Positions 43,104 through 52,342 of a DNA stretch of 64,000 nt are shown in pieces. The DNA comes from Azotimanducus sp963663145 (GTDB lineage Bacteria; Pseudomonadota; Gammaproteobacteria; Pseudomonadales; Azotimanducaceae). The notes below the pieces were generated by a model that was not told the DNA's origin, made no database searches, and saw only the letters and a list, made by a program, of their open reading frames with translations. The stretch lies in NCBI GenBank assembly GCA_963663145.1, contig OY760134.1:2976001-3040000 (forward strand), given 5' to 3'. Position numbers and translations under genes: made by a program. Within the stretch, counting starts at the first letter, position 1; each line of letters starts with the position of its first letter.

Positions 43104-43736
43104 ATGCAGGAACGTCATGATCGTGTGCAATGGGTGTACGCGGCTCGCAATAACCAAGAGCTCAAGGCGCGGTACAACGAGTGGGCCGACGATTACGAAA
43201 GTGACCTCAATGAAGAGTTTGGCTGGACCGCTCCGGAGGTGGCGGTTGGGCTCTTCGCCAAGCATGTGCCGCCGGATGCCAAGGTATTGGATGCAGGTGT
43301 GGGGACGGGGCTTGTCGGCGAGCGTCTGATCGATGCGGATTTCCTTGAATTGCACGGTATCGACCTGTCCGAAGGCATGATCGAAAAGGCTCGCGCGAAG
43401 GGTCTGTACCGAGCGTTGCAGCAGATGACACTCGGCGAAACTCTGGATTTCGCCGACGAAACCTTCGATGCCGTCATTAGCGTCGGCGTGTTTACAACGG
43501 GTCATGCGCCAGCGGAAGCCTTCGACGAGCTTATTCGAATCACCAGGAACGGCGGTCATATCGCTTTTTCGCTGAAGACCGAATCGCACGAAAAGGAGGG
43601 CTTCGGCCAATACCTCAATGGCTTGCAAGCTGCGGGCAAGTGGCAGCTCATAGAATGTTCGGAGCCCTATCGCCCCTTGCCTAAGGGCGAACCCGAAGTT
43701 GTACACCACGTATGGGTCTACCGGGTGACACACTAG
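43104..43736 (+). CDS. class I SAM-dependent methyltransferase
   Basis: A 210-residue Rossmann methyltransferase. Motif I is VLDAGVGTGLVGERL near residue 60, then LHGIDLSEGMIEKAR (motif II) and FDAVISVGVFTTGHAP (motif IV). It resembles Williams-Beuren-type and UbiE-like enzymes on small molecules. The ATG at 43104 has GGGAG upstream; an earlier start at 43080 is open. The next gene in the same direction is the truncated asd stub at 43765. Confidence 0.88.
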   Translation: MQERHDRVQWVYAARNNQELKARYNEWADDYESDLNEEFGWTAPEVAVGLFAKHVPPDAKVLDAGVGTGLVGERLIDADFLELHGIDLSEGMIEKARAKGLYRALQQMTLGETLDFADETFDAVISVGVFTTGHAPAEAFDELIRITRNGGHIAFSLKTESHEKEGFGQYLNGLQAAGKWQLIECSEPYRPLPKGEPEVVHHVWVYRVTH

Positions 43737-43764
43737 CCGCAGAATACAAAAGGAGAACACCATC

Positions 43765-43932
43765 GTGTCATTCAACCTTGGCATCGTCGGAGCGACGGGC
43801 GTCACCGGCGAAGTCGCCTTGCGCGTCCATGAAGAGCGCGAAAAGCTCACCCTTCAGGAGCGGTTCAATCGGTCTTGTTTGATCTCTTTGCAAGAAGCGG
43901 GGCGCAGTTCAGTCTACTCAATTGACCCGTAG
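43765..43932 (+). pseudogene. 5' fragment of aspartate-semialdehyde dehydrogenase
   Basis: An AGGAG site 9 bases upstream and a GTG start give SFNLGIVGATGVTGEVALRV, the Rossmann start of Asd. After about 28 codons (near 43850) similarity stops and unrelated codons run to a stop at 43932. The fragment has an intact ribosome site but lacks more than 90 percent of the gene, so it is a truncated copy; a functional asd must be elsewhere. It abuts the 3' end of the beta-lactamase gene. Confidence 0.78.
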
Positions 43933-44918
43933 CGAAACGTGAAATAGTCGTAGAGGCTCCGGGCGATTTGTGCGATGACGGGTTCGCGATCCGCGTAGTC
44001 GAGAATGCGCGAACTCTTGATAAACACTACGACCACCAAGTGACCCGCGCCGTGTGGCAGATCAATGATGCCAACGTCGCTTATGGTCATGCTGATCGTG
44101 CCAGTTTTGTGCGATACCTGTGTGTTGGGCGGTAACATGCCTTTGAGTCGGCGGGCACCTGTGGTGGTGCCGTACATGATGTCGATGAGCAGCTTTGAGC
44201 TTGCCTCGCTCAAGAACTCTCGACGCCAAATGCCCGCCAACAGCCGTGTCATGGCGCGTGGTGTCGCCGTGTCGCGCGGGGACTCTTCGAACCTTCTCCA
44301 TAGGGCATCGACATCGACCCAGTCAATGTCTTGCATCACGGCCTGTTCATAATCCTGCTTCGAAACGGGTGATTCGATACTCACATCCTCGATGCCCAGC
44401 GAATTCATGATGAGCATCCAAGTTGGTCGGTCAACCCGGATGTCCACGCCTATCTCACGCATCTTCTCGGTCACCGCCTCCGCGCCACCCGCCATGTCTA
44501 ACACGAGGTCAGTGGCCACGTTGTCGCTGTACTGAAGCATGACGGCAATCAAGTTTTCCAGCGTGAGTTCGGAGCCCGGAAGTAGATGTTGGGTTATTGC
44601 GCTACGAGTGGGTCTCAAATCGTCGTCTTTGATGACGTATTTCTCGTCCAGCGAGTGCTCATTGCTGTCCACAAGGCTCAGCATCTGTAAGGCGATCGGC
44701 ACCTTATAAGTGCTCGCCATAGGAAATGAGACATCTGGATTCAGGTACACCTCTTGGCCACTCTCAAGATGCAAAACCCCCAAGCCTACGACACCAAGCG
44801 CACCCTCGGCGAGACGCGCGACCTCTGCTTCGAGCAGCGCGATACCGGAATCGTCCTCATCGGCGAAAGATGCCGTCAACGAGCATACAAGTGCGAAAAG
44901 GGCAAACATCCAACGCAT
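43914..44918 (-). CDS. class A beta-lactamase-like serine hydrolase
   Basis: A 334-residue exported protein (signal peptide RWMFALFALVCSLTASFA). Penicillin-recognising motifs are present: STYK (Ser nucleophile), YSDNVATD (SDN) and SHKTGT (KTG). The omega-loop Glu166-x3-Asn170 is not evident; the closest stretch is PTWMLIMNSLG with Met at the Glu position. It may be a class A relative with altered deacylation rather than a true antibiotic-resistance enzyme. The ATG at 44918 is chosen because AGGGAG precedes it. Flanked on both sides by gene fragments. Confidence 0.85.
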   Translation of the reverse strand: MRWMFALFALVCSLTASFADEDDSGIALLEAEVARLAEGALGVVGLGVLHLESGQEVYLNPDVSFPMASTYKVPIALQMLSLVDSNEHSLDEKYVIKDDDLRPTRSAITQHLLPGSELTLENLIAVMLQYSDNVATDLVLDMAGGAEAVTEKMREIGVDIRVDRPTWMLIMNSLGIEDVSIESPVSKQDYEQAVMQDIDWVDVDALWRRFEESPRDTATPRAMTRLLAGIWRREFLSEASSKLLIDIMYGTTTGARRLKGMLPPNTQVSHKTGTISMTISDVGIIDLPHGAGHLVVVVFIKSSRILDYADREPVIAQIARSLYDYFTFRYGSIE

Positions 44919-45188
44919 AGAATTACTCCCTAGAGAAATGGTCAAAGGTGGCCCCTTATGCGATAGGCATTCACCGCAAGGGCGTTCGAGCTTACAGGAA
45001 AACCCTGCTTGGTTCGACTAGAAAGTGAACATCGTCGTCTTGCCTGTTTGACGCGTAGCGGTCACGACCGCAGCCGGAAAGTGCTTCGCAAAGCACCGCA
45101 CCGACCCGGCAATGTCTCTTGGATAGAATCTAGTTGACAAATTGGGAAGTGTTGCCGCAGATATGTTGAAGTCATACACCTCTGCGTC

Positions 45189-45550
45189 GTGGACCAGAGG
45201 GTCGGAAAGGACAAGATGGGCAATATCATCATCAAGCCGGGCACGACTTCTCCAGACCAGTCTGAGCAGGAGCTTATTCGCGCACCGGAAAACAAGTTCA
45301 ACCTGAACGCGGATTACAGCCTCTCCTCGGCGGACGGCTCAACATACACGCAAGCTGGCGCTACACCGACGATCAGCGCGGTGAATTCGAGCCATGGTCG
45401 ATTCAACTCGAATTCGATGTCCTAGATTTGCGCCTCGGCTGGGCCAGCGCCGGTCAAGCCTTCGCGGCGGCGCTCGGGGTGCGCAACTTGAGCGGGGAAT
45501 ACTATATCAACCACCTGTACTCCATCGCCTCAAGCGTGGTGACGGTCTAA
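45189..45550 (+). pseudogene. 3' end of a TonB-dependent receptor, frameshifted
   Basis: The first frame (APENKFNLNADYSLSSADG) and a second frame (LNIHASWRYTDDQRGEFEPW and, further on, AALGVRNLSGEYYINHLYS) read as the last strands of a TonB-dependent receptor barrel, where APEwKFNL, YTDDQ and RNLtdE.Y are common. The switch near 45345 implies one lost or gained base. About 115 codons are left, without a signal peptide or plug, so this is a remnant. Confidence 0.78.
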
Positions 45551-45615
45551 GGGGGCCCGCGCATGTATGGGGTCTGGCTGACGTACAATCTCGCTACTCC
45601 ATAGTTGGGGTCCTT

Positions 45616-46131
45616 CGGAATCGACCTGATGTTAATCTCTCTCAGAAGCAATGGCGGCAGTTGCTGTCGGTCATACAGCATCTGAACGATGGTTTGGATG
45701 ACTACGAGATCCGTCGGTACGCGGGTCAGCATCTGCTTGACTTACTCTCCGCCGATTATCTTGCCTCGTTCGTTTGGGATGAGAAGGACGACACTTTTGG
45801 CAGGCCTGCGTTTCTCAACATGTCGGCTGATAGCGTTACGCCCCACTAATAGTACTTCCGCAATGCTATGCGTAACATCTTCTGCACCAAGCAGATTGTC
45901 CCAGCGGTCAGTTTCGATGCGATCACACGGCGGCTTTGCGATAATTTTGGCTTAACACCTCGTGAGATTCAAGTTGCCAATGCGCTTCTCAGGGGCGGAT
46001 CGGACAAGCGAATCGCCGACGACTTGCACATCTCCATGCCCACGCTTCGCAGCCATGTGCAACATTTGTTTGACAAGCTTGGTGTCAATAGCCGAACCGA
46101 ACTTTGCAGCAAAGTCTTCCTTGCGAGCTAA
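45616..46131 (+). pseudogene. LuxR-type regulator interrupted by tandem stop codons
   Basis: The frame reads WRQLLSVIQHLNDGLDDYEI and ends in LNMSADSVTPH, then two adjacent stops (TAA-TAG, 45847-45852), and continues in the same frame to FGLTPREIQVANALLRGG with IADDLHISMPTLRSHVQHLF and LGVNSRTEL, a complete LuxR helix-turn-helix. The sensory part between the stops and the HTH is shorter than usual. It is an inactivated regulator that may once have controlled the neighbouring receptor or carrier. Confidence 0.8.
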
Positions 46132-46193
46132 TCTCACATGCGCCTTCAATTGACGAGCCTCGCGATCTGCGAGGCGGCAAGATACCAGTCGTG

Positions 46194-47489
46194 ATGCAGT
46201 CACAACTCCGCGATGCCATTGACTCGGCACCCGTGAGTCCGGCCCTTGTGCTGCTGCTCATCACCTGTTTCTTAATCAACATGGTGGATGGCTATGACAT
46301 GCTGTCCATTGGCTTCGCCGCATCCCCGCTCTCGCAGGATTGGAAGCTGCCTGCTGATGTTCTCGGCATGGTGTTCAGCGCTGGCGTCTTGGGTATGACC
46401 TTAGGCGCCATGTGCCTGTCGCCCCTCACAGATACCTTCGGCCGCCGACCCGTGATTCTTGCCTGCATCGCGCTCACCGGCTGCGCCATGCTGCTGACCG
46501 CCTTCGCAACCTCTCTGTGGATGCTGCTCGCGTTGCGTTTACTCACGGGGCTTGGCATAGGCACCATTCTCGCCAGTGTTACAGCACTTGTGAGCGAGTT
46601 CTTTCCCGAGCGGCTGCGCAATTTCGCGGTGAGTTTGACGCTGTCTGGCTACCCATTCGGAGGCGTGTTGGCAGGGTTCGTTGCTGCCGAGGTGATTCCC
46701 ATCCATGGCTGGCGCGGGATTTTTGCCGTCGGGGGCGTGGCATCGCTGGCACTGCTTCCGGTGATCTGGCGAGCACTGCCCGAATCGACTCAGTTTCTGC
46801 TCTACAAGCGGCCGGCAAATGCGCTTGTACGAATCAATCAAATCTTGGAGCGCCTGCGTATTGTGCCGTTCGCGGAACTGCCCGCTTCGCCCGAACCCAA
46901 GATCCGCAGCCATATCTTAAAGCTACTGCAAAGTGAGCATCGCCGCGACACACTGCTGCTCTGGAGTGCCTTTTTTCTGCAGTTCGGTACCTTGTACTTT
47001 CTGCTCAGTTGGATCCCCAAGCTGTTGGTGGATTCAGGTGTGCCCGAGCGACTCTCGATTTATGCGGGTCTCCTATTCAACCTAGGTGGCGCCGTTGGCA
47101 ACATCCTGCTTGGCTGGCTTTCGGTGCGGTTCGGATTGCAGCGCTGCATCCTAGTATTCGCTTGGGTCGCCGCGCTTGGCATGATCGCTTTCTCTCAGGT
47201 CTCGCTCATCGCGACACTACTGCTCACGCTCACAGGACTTATCGGCATTTTCCAGCAAGGTGTCATGGCCGGTCTCTACTCGCTTGCATCGCGCTTGTAT
47301 AACACCGGCGTGCGTACCACGGGTGTCGGTTGGGGGATAGGGTTTGGGCGCTTTGGGGCTGTGCTTGCACCCTACTCCGTTGGCCTGCTCGTCGCCAGTG
47401 GTTGGACGATCATCGGACTCTATCTTGTCTTCGCGCTGCCCATGCTGCTCGTTGGCTGGCTGGCGACTCGCTTGCGGCCTCTATTCTGA
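46194..47489 (+). CDS. MFS transporter, aromatic-acid:H+ symporter-like (AAHS)
   Basis: A 431-residue 12-helix carrier. The first helix region has NMVDGYDMLSIGFAASPL (the D-G-Y-D motif of AAHS), the loop 2-3 motif is LTDTFGRRPVI, and GWRGIFAVGG and NTGVRTTGVGWGIGFGRFGA fit the same family. AAHS carriers import benzoate-type acids. The ATG at 46194 is preferred (GTG at 46191 possible). It follows the broken LuxR gene, which may have been its regulator. It ends 21 bases before the convergent djlA gene. Confidence 0.88.
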   Translation: MQSQLRDAIDSAPVSPALVLLLITCFLINMVDGYDMLSIGFAASPLSQDWKLPADVLGMVFSAGVLGMTLGAMCLSPLTDTFGRRPVILACIALTGCAMLLTAFATSLWMLLALRLLTGLGIGTILASVTALVSEFFPERLRNFAVSLTLSGYPFGGVLAGFVAAEVIPIHGWRGIFAVGGVASLALLPVIWRALPESTQFLLYKRPANALVRINQILERLRIVPFAELPASPEPKIRSHILKLLQSEHRRDTLLLWSAFFLQFGTLYFLLSWIPKLLVDSGVPERLSIYAGLLFNLGGAVGNILLGWLSVRFGLQRCILVFAWVAALGMIAFSQVSLIATLLLTLTGLIGIFQQGVMAGLYSLASRLYNTGVRTTGVGWGIGFGRFGAVLAPYSVGLLVASGWTIIGLYLVFALPMLLVGWLATRLRPLF

Positions 47490-47509
47490 TTGCGTTTATC
47501 AGAGTCTCG

Positions 47510-48325
47510 CTAGCTCGCCGCTCTTGCCTTTTTCACCATTTCATATGCGTTTTGAATCTCCGCGGCGCGGCGGGTCGCCACCTCCATCATCTCCTCAGGC
47601 AATCCTTTGGCGACGAGCTTGTCGGGATGGTGCTGGTTCATCAGCTTTCGATACGCGCGTTTGATTCGGTCGTCGTCATCCTGTCGGGATACGCCAAGAA
47701 TCGCATAAGACTGCTTGAGCTCGGATTCGCTTGTCTGATGCGTACTCCGTCCGTACTGATGCCCTTCTCCGCTGCTCGTGCGCCGTGCGAAGGCGCCCAC
47801 CAAGGCTTCGATCTGGTTGAATAGTTGTTCGGGAATGCCGAGGGAATGCGCAATCCTCTCGAGGATCAGCCGCTCGGACTCGCTGAAATCTCCATCAGCC
47901 CAGACCGCAGAAAACTGGATCTGTAGAAACATCACCTTGAGGTTTAAGCGTCGGCCACAGGCGTTATTGAAAGCCTGTATCGCGACGTCCAAGTTGAAGT
48001 CGGGCGCTTTGCCTTGACGAAACAGTTCGCGCGCGTCGGTACGCCGCTCGGCATCCAGCCGCATTTCGCGCATCACGTTTTCGGCCGCACGAATCTCCGA
48101 CTCGGAGACTCGTCCATCAGCCTTAGCCAAATGGCCCATCACCGCGAAAGTGGTGTTGAAAAACACCTCTTGGGTATGAGATTGGGAGCCCGCCCCTACG
48201 CGACGCCCAACCGATTCCCTCAGCAAATCAATCACATGGCCAACAAGAAATCCGGCACCCGCCCAAATGATGCCCCCGTATAGAAGGCCGAAAATGGTCC
48301 CAACAACCTTTCCAACAGAACTCAT
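47510..48325 (-). CDS. djlA: DnaJ-like co-chaperone
   Basis: A 271-residue membrane-anchored J-protein. The N-terminus (GTIFGLLYGGIIWAGAGFLV) is the anchor, a TerB-like helical domain follows from about residue 50 (VMGHLAKADGRVSESEIRAA), and the J domain is at the end with YAILGVSRQDDDDRIKRAYR and the HPD in MNQHHPDKLVAKG. It stimulates DnaK ATPase at the membrane. Order and length match DjlA of other gammaproteobacteria. It is convergent with the MFS gene. Confidence 0.92.
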   Translation of the reverse strand: MSSVGKVVGTIFGLLYGGIIWAGAGFLVGHVIDLLRESVGRRVGAGSQSHTQEVFFNTTFAVMGHLAKADGRVSESEIRAAENVMREMRLDAERRTDARELFRQGKAPDFNLDVAIQAFNNACGRRLNLKVMFLQIQFSAVWADGDFSESERLILERIAHSLGIPEQLFNQIEALVGAFARRTSSGEGHQYGRSTHQTSESELKQSYAILGVSRQDDDDRIKRAYRKLMNQHHPDKLVAKGLPEEMMEVATRRAAEIQNAYEMVKKARAAS

Positions 48326-48379
48326 GATGTTCTTGCCGGTTGACTCCCGGCCGTTCGTGTTTCTGCTAAGGACAATGCC

Positions 48380-49057
48380 TCAGTTGGCTTCGTGAAGCCA
48401 CTCCATCAGTCCATTTTGTGTTGCCAAGATAACGAGTTCAACGTCGCTGTCAATGGAGAGCTTCTGAAATATCCGGTATCGGTAGCTATTGATGGTCTTT
48501 GGACTTAGGTGAAGTTGAACGGCGATGTCGGGCACCTTTTGACCCTGTAGGATAAGCGTCGCGATCTGCAATTCGCGCACGGAAAGCACTTCAAAGGGAG
48601 ATTCGATTTCCGGCGAAAGGCTGGAAAGGGCCATGGAATTCGCAACCTCCGGGCAGATGTAGCTGCGTCCACCCATGACGGTTCGGATTCCGGTATCGAG
48701 CTCGCGAACACTTGATCGCTTGGTCAAGTATCCGTCCGCGCCGACTTGCAGCGCCCTTGATGGAAATGGTTCGACCGCCAAGGACGTGAGCATCATGATT
48801 TTCACGGCGCTATCGGATCTTCGTATTCGTTTCACCGCTTCGATTCCGCCGATGCCTGGCATGGAGACATCCATGAGCACCAAATCAGGCGGATTGCGCC
48901 GCACCATCTCCACGGCCAACTCGCCGCTGTCGGCTTCGCCAGTCACCTTACAGCCCTGTAGCTGATTGACCAGAAGTGCCGCAGAGGCCCTCCAAAGTGC
49001 CTGACTATCAACGATGTATACATGCACAAGGTGCTCGGAAATCTTACTTTCTTTCAC
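48380..49057 (-). CDS. GacA/UvrY-like two-component response regulator
   Basis: A 225-residue NarL-family regulator. The receiver domain begins VHVYIVDSQALWRASAALLV, with the phospho-acceptor in DLVLMDVSMPGIGG and the conserved Lys in YLTKRSSVREL. The LuxR-type HTH is LSVRELQIATLILQGQ then KTINSYRYRIFQKL. The GTG at 49057 fits the family start. GacA orthologues control small RNAs and secondary metabolism; the partner GacS kinase is not here. The 245-base upstream region has no gene. Confidence 0.88.
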   Translation of the reverse strand: MKESKISEHLVHVYIVDSQALWRASAALLVNQLQGCKVTGEADSGELAVEMVRRNPPDLVLMDVSMPGIGGIEAVKRIRRSDSAVKIMMLTSLAVEPFPSRALQVGADGYLTKRSSVRELDTGIRTVMGGRSYICPEVANSMALSSLSPEIESPFEVLSVRELQIATLILQGQKVPDIAVQLHLSPKTINSYRYRIFQKLSIDSDVELVILATQNGLMEWLHEAN

Positions 49058-49302
49058 TCGTATGATTAGGCTGCAAGCATAACCATAATGTAATCGTAGC
49101 TTAACGGAAATGCAATAGTTTCCCGATTGATCGCGCGGATGCAAAAATTTCCAAATTACCGATACATAGGCATTTTCATCGCAAGGGACTCGGGTGCTCC
49201 GTGCGGAAATTTTTGGTGTTGGAGTATCCCGAAGGGGAGGTGCGCTCCGCGCGCGCGGAAGAAACAAGCGCCTCGCTTTCGACACCTTGTTCGCTTGGCA
49301 TG

Positions 49303-50058
49303 TCAGTTATTCGAGAGAACAGCCATCATCGCGCATCGGATGATGGCTTGCAGATGGGGTTCTAGAGATGCCATAAGGCGCAGGAGTTCTTCTACCCGCA
49401 ACGGCCCATCTCCGCATCCGGCAGCCATGTTGACAACCGGGCAAAGGGCCGCATACTTCAGGCCGAGCTGTCTTGCGAGTGCGGCTTCCGGCATGAGGGT
49501 CATGCCGACCAGGTCGCACCCGTCTCTTGCCATGCGCTGAATCTCGGCGGCGGTCTCAAATCTAGGGCCTTGCGTGACGCCGTAACACGCGGAAGTGCGG
49601 ATCCCTTGCGAAGCGTCAGCATTATGAGCGGATTCAATCAATGCGGCGCGCAGACCTTCATCAAAGGGATCCGAAAAATCGAAATGCCCGGTGTGCGCAT
49701 CCCCTTCGGATTCAACGCAATGTTCACGGTCTTGGGTATAGTCAATGAGCTGATTCGGTACTACTAGGTCACCAGCGCCTATCTTGGTGTTGATTGCTCC
49801 CACGCAACTGATGGCGAAAATCGACTTGACACCCAATTCGCGTAATTTCCAAATGTTGGCCCGATAGTTCACTTGATGCGGCGCAAGGCTGCGGGGGACC
49901 CCATGGCGAGGAAGAAACACCACCTCGCGAGCGTTGATACTGCCGGTCGCGACGGGTCCTGAACATTCGCCGTAGGGAGTAGACAAGTCTTCCACGCCCG
50001 TGGCGAGTTCTGCGGGCGCCATCAAGCCGCTGCCGCCAATGATCCCGATCACACTCAT
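49303..50058 (-). CDS. S-methyl-5'-thioinosine/thioadenosine phosphorylase
   Basis: Purine-nucleoside phosphorylase-family protein, 251 residues. It begins MSVIGIIGGSGLMAPAELAT; phosphate-binding LPRHGVPRSLAPHQVNYRAN and substrate motifs VTQGPRFETAAEI and DLVGMTLMPEAALARQLG are seen. Gammaproteobacteria without MTA nucleosidase often use methylthioinosine phosphorylase. It is 7 bases after the hypoxanthine phosphoribosyltransferase gene on the same strand, which would recycle the released hypoxanthine. The choice of inosine over adenosine rests on this neighbour and is not proven. Confidence 0.9.
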   Translation of the reverse strand: MSVIGIIGGSGLMAPAELATGVEDLSTPYGECSGPVATGSINAREVVFLPRHGVPRSLAPHQVNYRANIWKLRELGVKSIFAISCVGAINTKIGAGDLVVPNQLIDYTQDREHCVESEGDAHTGHFDFSDPFDEGLRAALIESAHNADASQGIRTSACYGVTQGPRFETAAEIQRMARDGCDLVGMTLMPEAALARQLGLKYAALCPVVNMAAGCGDGPLRVEELLRLMASLEPHLQAIIRCAMMAVLSNN

Positions 50059-50065
50059 TGAAGGT

Positions 50066-50611
50066 TCATTGATTATCATCCAACACGCGGATTTCAGAGA
50101 GGTTGCGGCCATAGCCTGCAAAGTCCATCCCCCAACCAAGGACGAACCCGGCACCACACTCGATGGCGGCCAAATCCGGCGAAAAGCAACTTTCTGCCCG
50201 CCTTCGTCGAATGAGCACCGCCGTGATGACCTCGCGAGCGCCCGCCAACTTCACAGCCTTGACCGCCTCCGACAAGCTTTCTCCCTCATCACAGATGTCA
50301 TCAAGCAGGAGCACGGTCCTGCCGCTTAGGGTCTGCTGAGGCTTTGTGTGCCATTCGAGCCCTGCGCCATGTTGCGAGCTTCGGTATCGGGTCAGATGTA
50401 TATGTTCAAACCGCAAAGGCATGTGCAGTCGCCGCATGATCGCCGCGCTCAGCATAATCCCTCCATTCATCATGCAGACAACCGTCAGCTTGCTACCCGC
50501 GACCCGAGCGGCTAGCTTGACTGAGAGGCGGTCAATCGCTTCAGTCACCTGCTTTTGGCTATAGAGAAGTTTGCTCTTGCCATAAACCCGTTCAATGGTG
50601 TTGGTCTCCAT
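50066..50611 (-). CDS. hypoxanthine-guanine phosphoribosyltransferase
   Basis: A 181-residue type I PRTase. The PRPP motif VLLLDDICDEGESLSEAVKA is near residue 105; VVCMMNGGIMLSAAIMRRL contains the flexible-loop PPi site, and FVLGWGMDFAGYGRNL the base pocket. It converts hypoxanthine or guanine to the nucleotide with PRPP. The ATG at 50611 is family-like. It lies between MscS (upstream) and the phosphorylase gene (7 bases downstream), so purine salvage is one unit. Confidence 0.92.
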   Translation of the reverse strand: METNTIERVYGKSKLLYSQKQVTEAIDRLSVKLAARVAGSKLTVVCMMNGGIMLSAAIMRRLHMPLRFEHIHLTRYRSSQHGAGLEWHTKPQQTLSGRTVLLLDDICDEGESLSEAVKAVKLAGAREVITAVLIRRRRAESCFSPDLAAIECGAGFVLGWGMDFAGYGRNLSEIRVLDDNQ

Positions 50612-50618
50612 CGCGTGA

Positions 50619-51710
50619 TTATCGGTTGCTCTCAAGAGGAGATTCGGGTTGCGGCGACTCAACCAAGTGTACGGTGCGCGTCGGAAAGGCGATTTCGGCA
50701 CCGTGACTTTCGACAATGGCTGCGATCTTTAGGAGCACATCTTCCTTGATGCGATGAAATTCCACCCAGTCGGTGGTTTGGGTAAACGTGTAGATGAAAA
50801 AATCCACCGTGGATTCCCCGAAGTGATCCAAATTCACCATCAGAATGCGCTCTTGGGCGATTTCCGGGTGGCTCTTTAGCATGCCCCGCACATCTTGGAG
50901 AATGCGCGACACCTTGGGTATGTCGTCGTAGCGAACCCCAATGGTCTCGAAAATGCGCCGGTTGCTCATGCGCGAGGGATTTTCAATGGTGACACTCGTG
51001 AATTTTGAGTTGGGGACATACAAGGGTCTCTGATCAAAAGTGCGCACGCGCGTGACGCGCCAGCCGATATCTTCAACGGTCCCTTCTATCTCCGAGTCGG
51101 GCGACCGAATCCAATCGCCAACGGAGAAGGGTCGATCAAGAAACACCACCGCAGCACCAAAGAAATTGGCCAACAAATCCCGAGCGGCGAAGCCCACGAC
51201 AATCCCACCCACGCCTCCAAACGCCAGAATTGAAGTGACACTGAAGCCAAGGGTCTGCATGGCAATGATAATGGTCGTAATGACAACCGAAGCACGCAGG
51301 AGTTTCGCCACCGCATGTGCGGTCGTGGCCTCTGATTCGCCCTTCTGGCGAGAGCGTTCAATGTAGTGTCCCTCCATGCGGCCTACGAGCCTCAGAGCAA
51401 ACCATCCCAGCATGATTGCAATCCAGAGTCGCCAAGCAGAGCCAAGATAGTTCTGTAGTTCCGACTCGGCCGCCGCGACGCCGACCTCTAAGGCAAACAG
51501 GATTCCACCACCAAGAATCGACCAACCAAGGGGCAGTCTGGCCGCTTCAACCAGCGCGTCGTCCCATGCGTTCTTCGAGCGCTCGGCGAGCTTCCTCAAG
51601 TGACGCATCAAGTAGCGGAGCGCCAAGCGCAAGGCGAGCGTCAAGGTCACTATGATGAACACTTCAAGTGCCCAAGTGGACTCTACCAGCCTTTCAACAA
51701 TCTGGTCCAT
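50619..51710 (-). CDS. MscS-family mechanosensitive channel
   Basis: A 363-residue channel. Helices lie near residues 20-40, 70-90, 115-135 and 145-175; the pore helix and following beta domain are marked by VTSILAFGGVGGIVVGFAAR, DLLANFFGAAVVFLDRPF and VGDWIRSPDSEIEGTVEDIG, which are diagnostic. It opens under hypo-osmotic shock to release solutes. The start at 51710 (MDQIVERL) is family-like. It is upstream of the purine salvage pair with 7 bases between, so it may share their promoter. Confidence 0.9.
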   Translation of the reverse strand: MDQIVERLVESTWALEVFIIVTLTLALRLALRYLMRHLRKLAERSKNAWDDALVEAARLPLGWSILGGGILFALEVGVAAAESELQNYLGSAWRLWIAIMLGWFALRLVGRMEGHYIERSRQKGESEATTAHAVAKLLRASVVITTIIIAMQTLGFSVTSILAFGGVGGIVVGFAARDLLANFFGAAVVFLDRPFSVGDWIRSPDSEIEGTVEDIGWRVTRVRTFDQRPLYVPNSKFTSVTIENPSRMSNRRIFETIGVRYDDIPKVSRILQDVRGMLKSHPEIAQERILMVNLDHFGESTVDFFIYTFTQTTDWVEFHRIKEDVLLKIAAIVESHGAEIAFPTRTVHLVESPQPESPLESNR

Positions 51711-51905
51711 TGGTACCCAACCGAGAATTGCTCGCAAATAATAGCGACAAACCTGTTGCCTTGCCCTGAGTTTTTGGGACTGCACAGGAGAGATTGCTCT
51801 TTGGTGACTCTCGCCGCATCACGAGATTGCTCGCAAAATGGCGAGCCCTCTGTGCCTGAATCTTCTGATAGGCTAGGTTGCTTTGATTCGCTCGCTCACA
51901 ATCCC

Positions 51906-52325
51906 ATGTCACAGTCAGCACCGCTGCCTGCGGTGAGTTATCTCAAGATTCCGGAGTCGGGAGAACCCTATCTCGAAGGGCACAAGTGCCAGTGCTGCGG
52001 TGCCATATTTCTTGGTGCCCGGGATCATTGCTCCAAGTGCGGCGCGCGCAATCAGATGGAAGCGGTGCGGCTTGCCGATACTGGAAAGCTCTATTCCTTC
52101 TCCATTGTGACCCGCTCGTTTCCGGGCATTGAAGTGCCCTTTATCTCAACCATTGTTGACCTTGACGGAGGAGGCACCGTCAAAGGCAACTTGATTGGAA
52201 TTGAAGCGGATCCAGAAAGAATCAAATTCGACATGCCTGTCAGAGTTGTGTACAAGGATGCGCTTGGGCGCAAAGATTATGATGGCAATTCGTATCTTTC
52301 CTACTTTTTCGAACCCATTCATTAA
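51906..52325 (+). CDS. DUF35 / Zn-ribbon OB-fold acyl-CoA-associated protein
   Basis: A 139-residue protein with an N-terminal rubredoxin-like zinc ribbon (CQCCGAIFLGARDHCSKC) followed by an OB-fold (SFSIVTRSFPGIEVPFISTI). In known systems, DUF35 partners bind SCP-x-type thiolases or ChsH-type hydratases and complete their active sites during sterol side-chain or polyketide metabolism. It precedes the thiolase gene by 17 bases on the same strand. It is divergent from the MscS gene. Confidence 0.9.
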   Translation: MSQSAPLPAVSYLKIPESGEPYLEGHKCQCCGAIFLGARDHCSKCGARNQMEAVRLADTGKLYSFSIVTRSFPGIEVPFISTIVDLDGGGTVKGNLIGIEADPERIKFDMPVRVVYKDALGRKDYDGNSYLSYFFEPIH

Positions 52326-52342
52326 GACCAGAGAGGCCCGCC

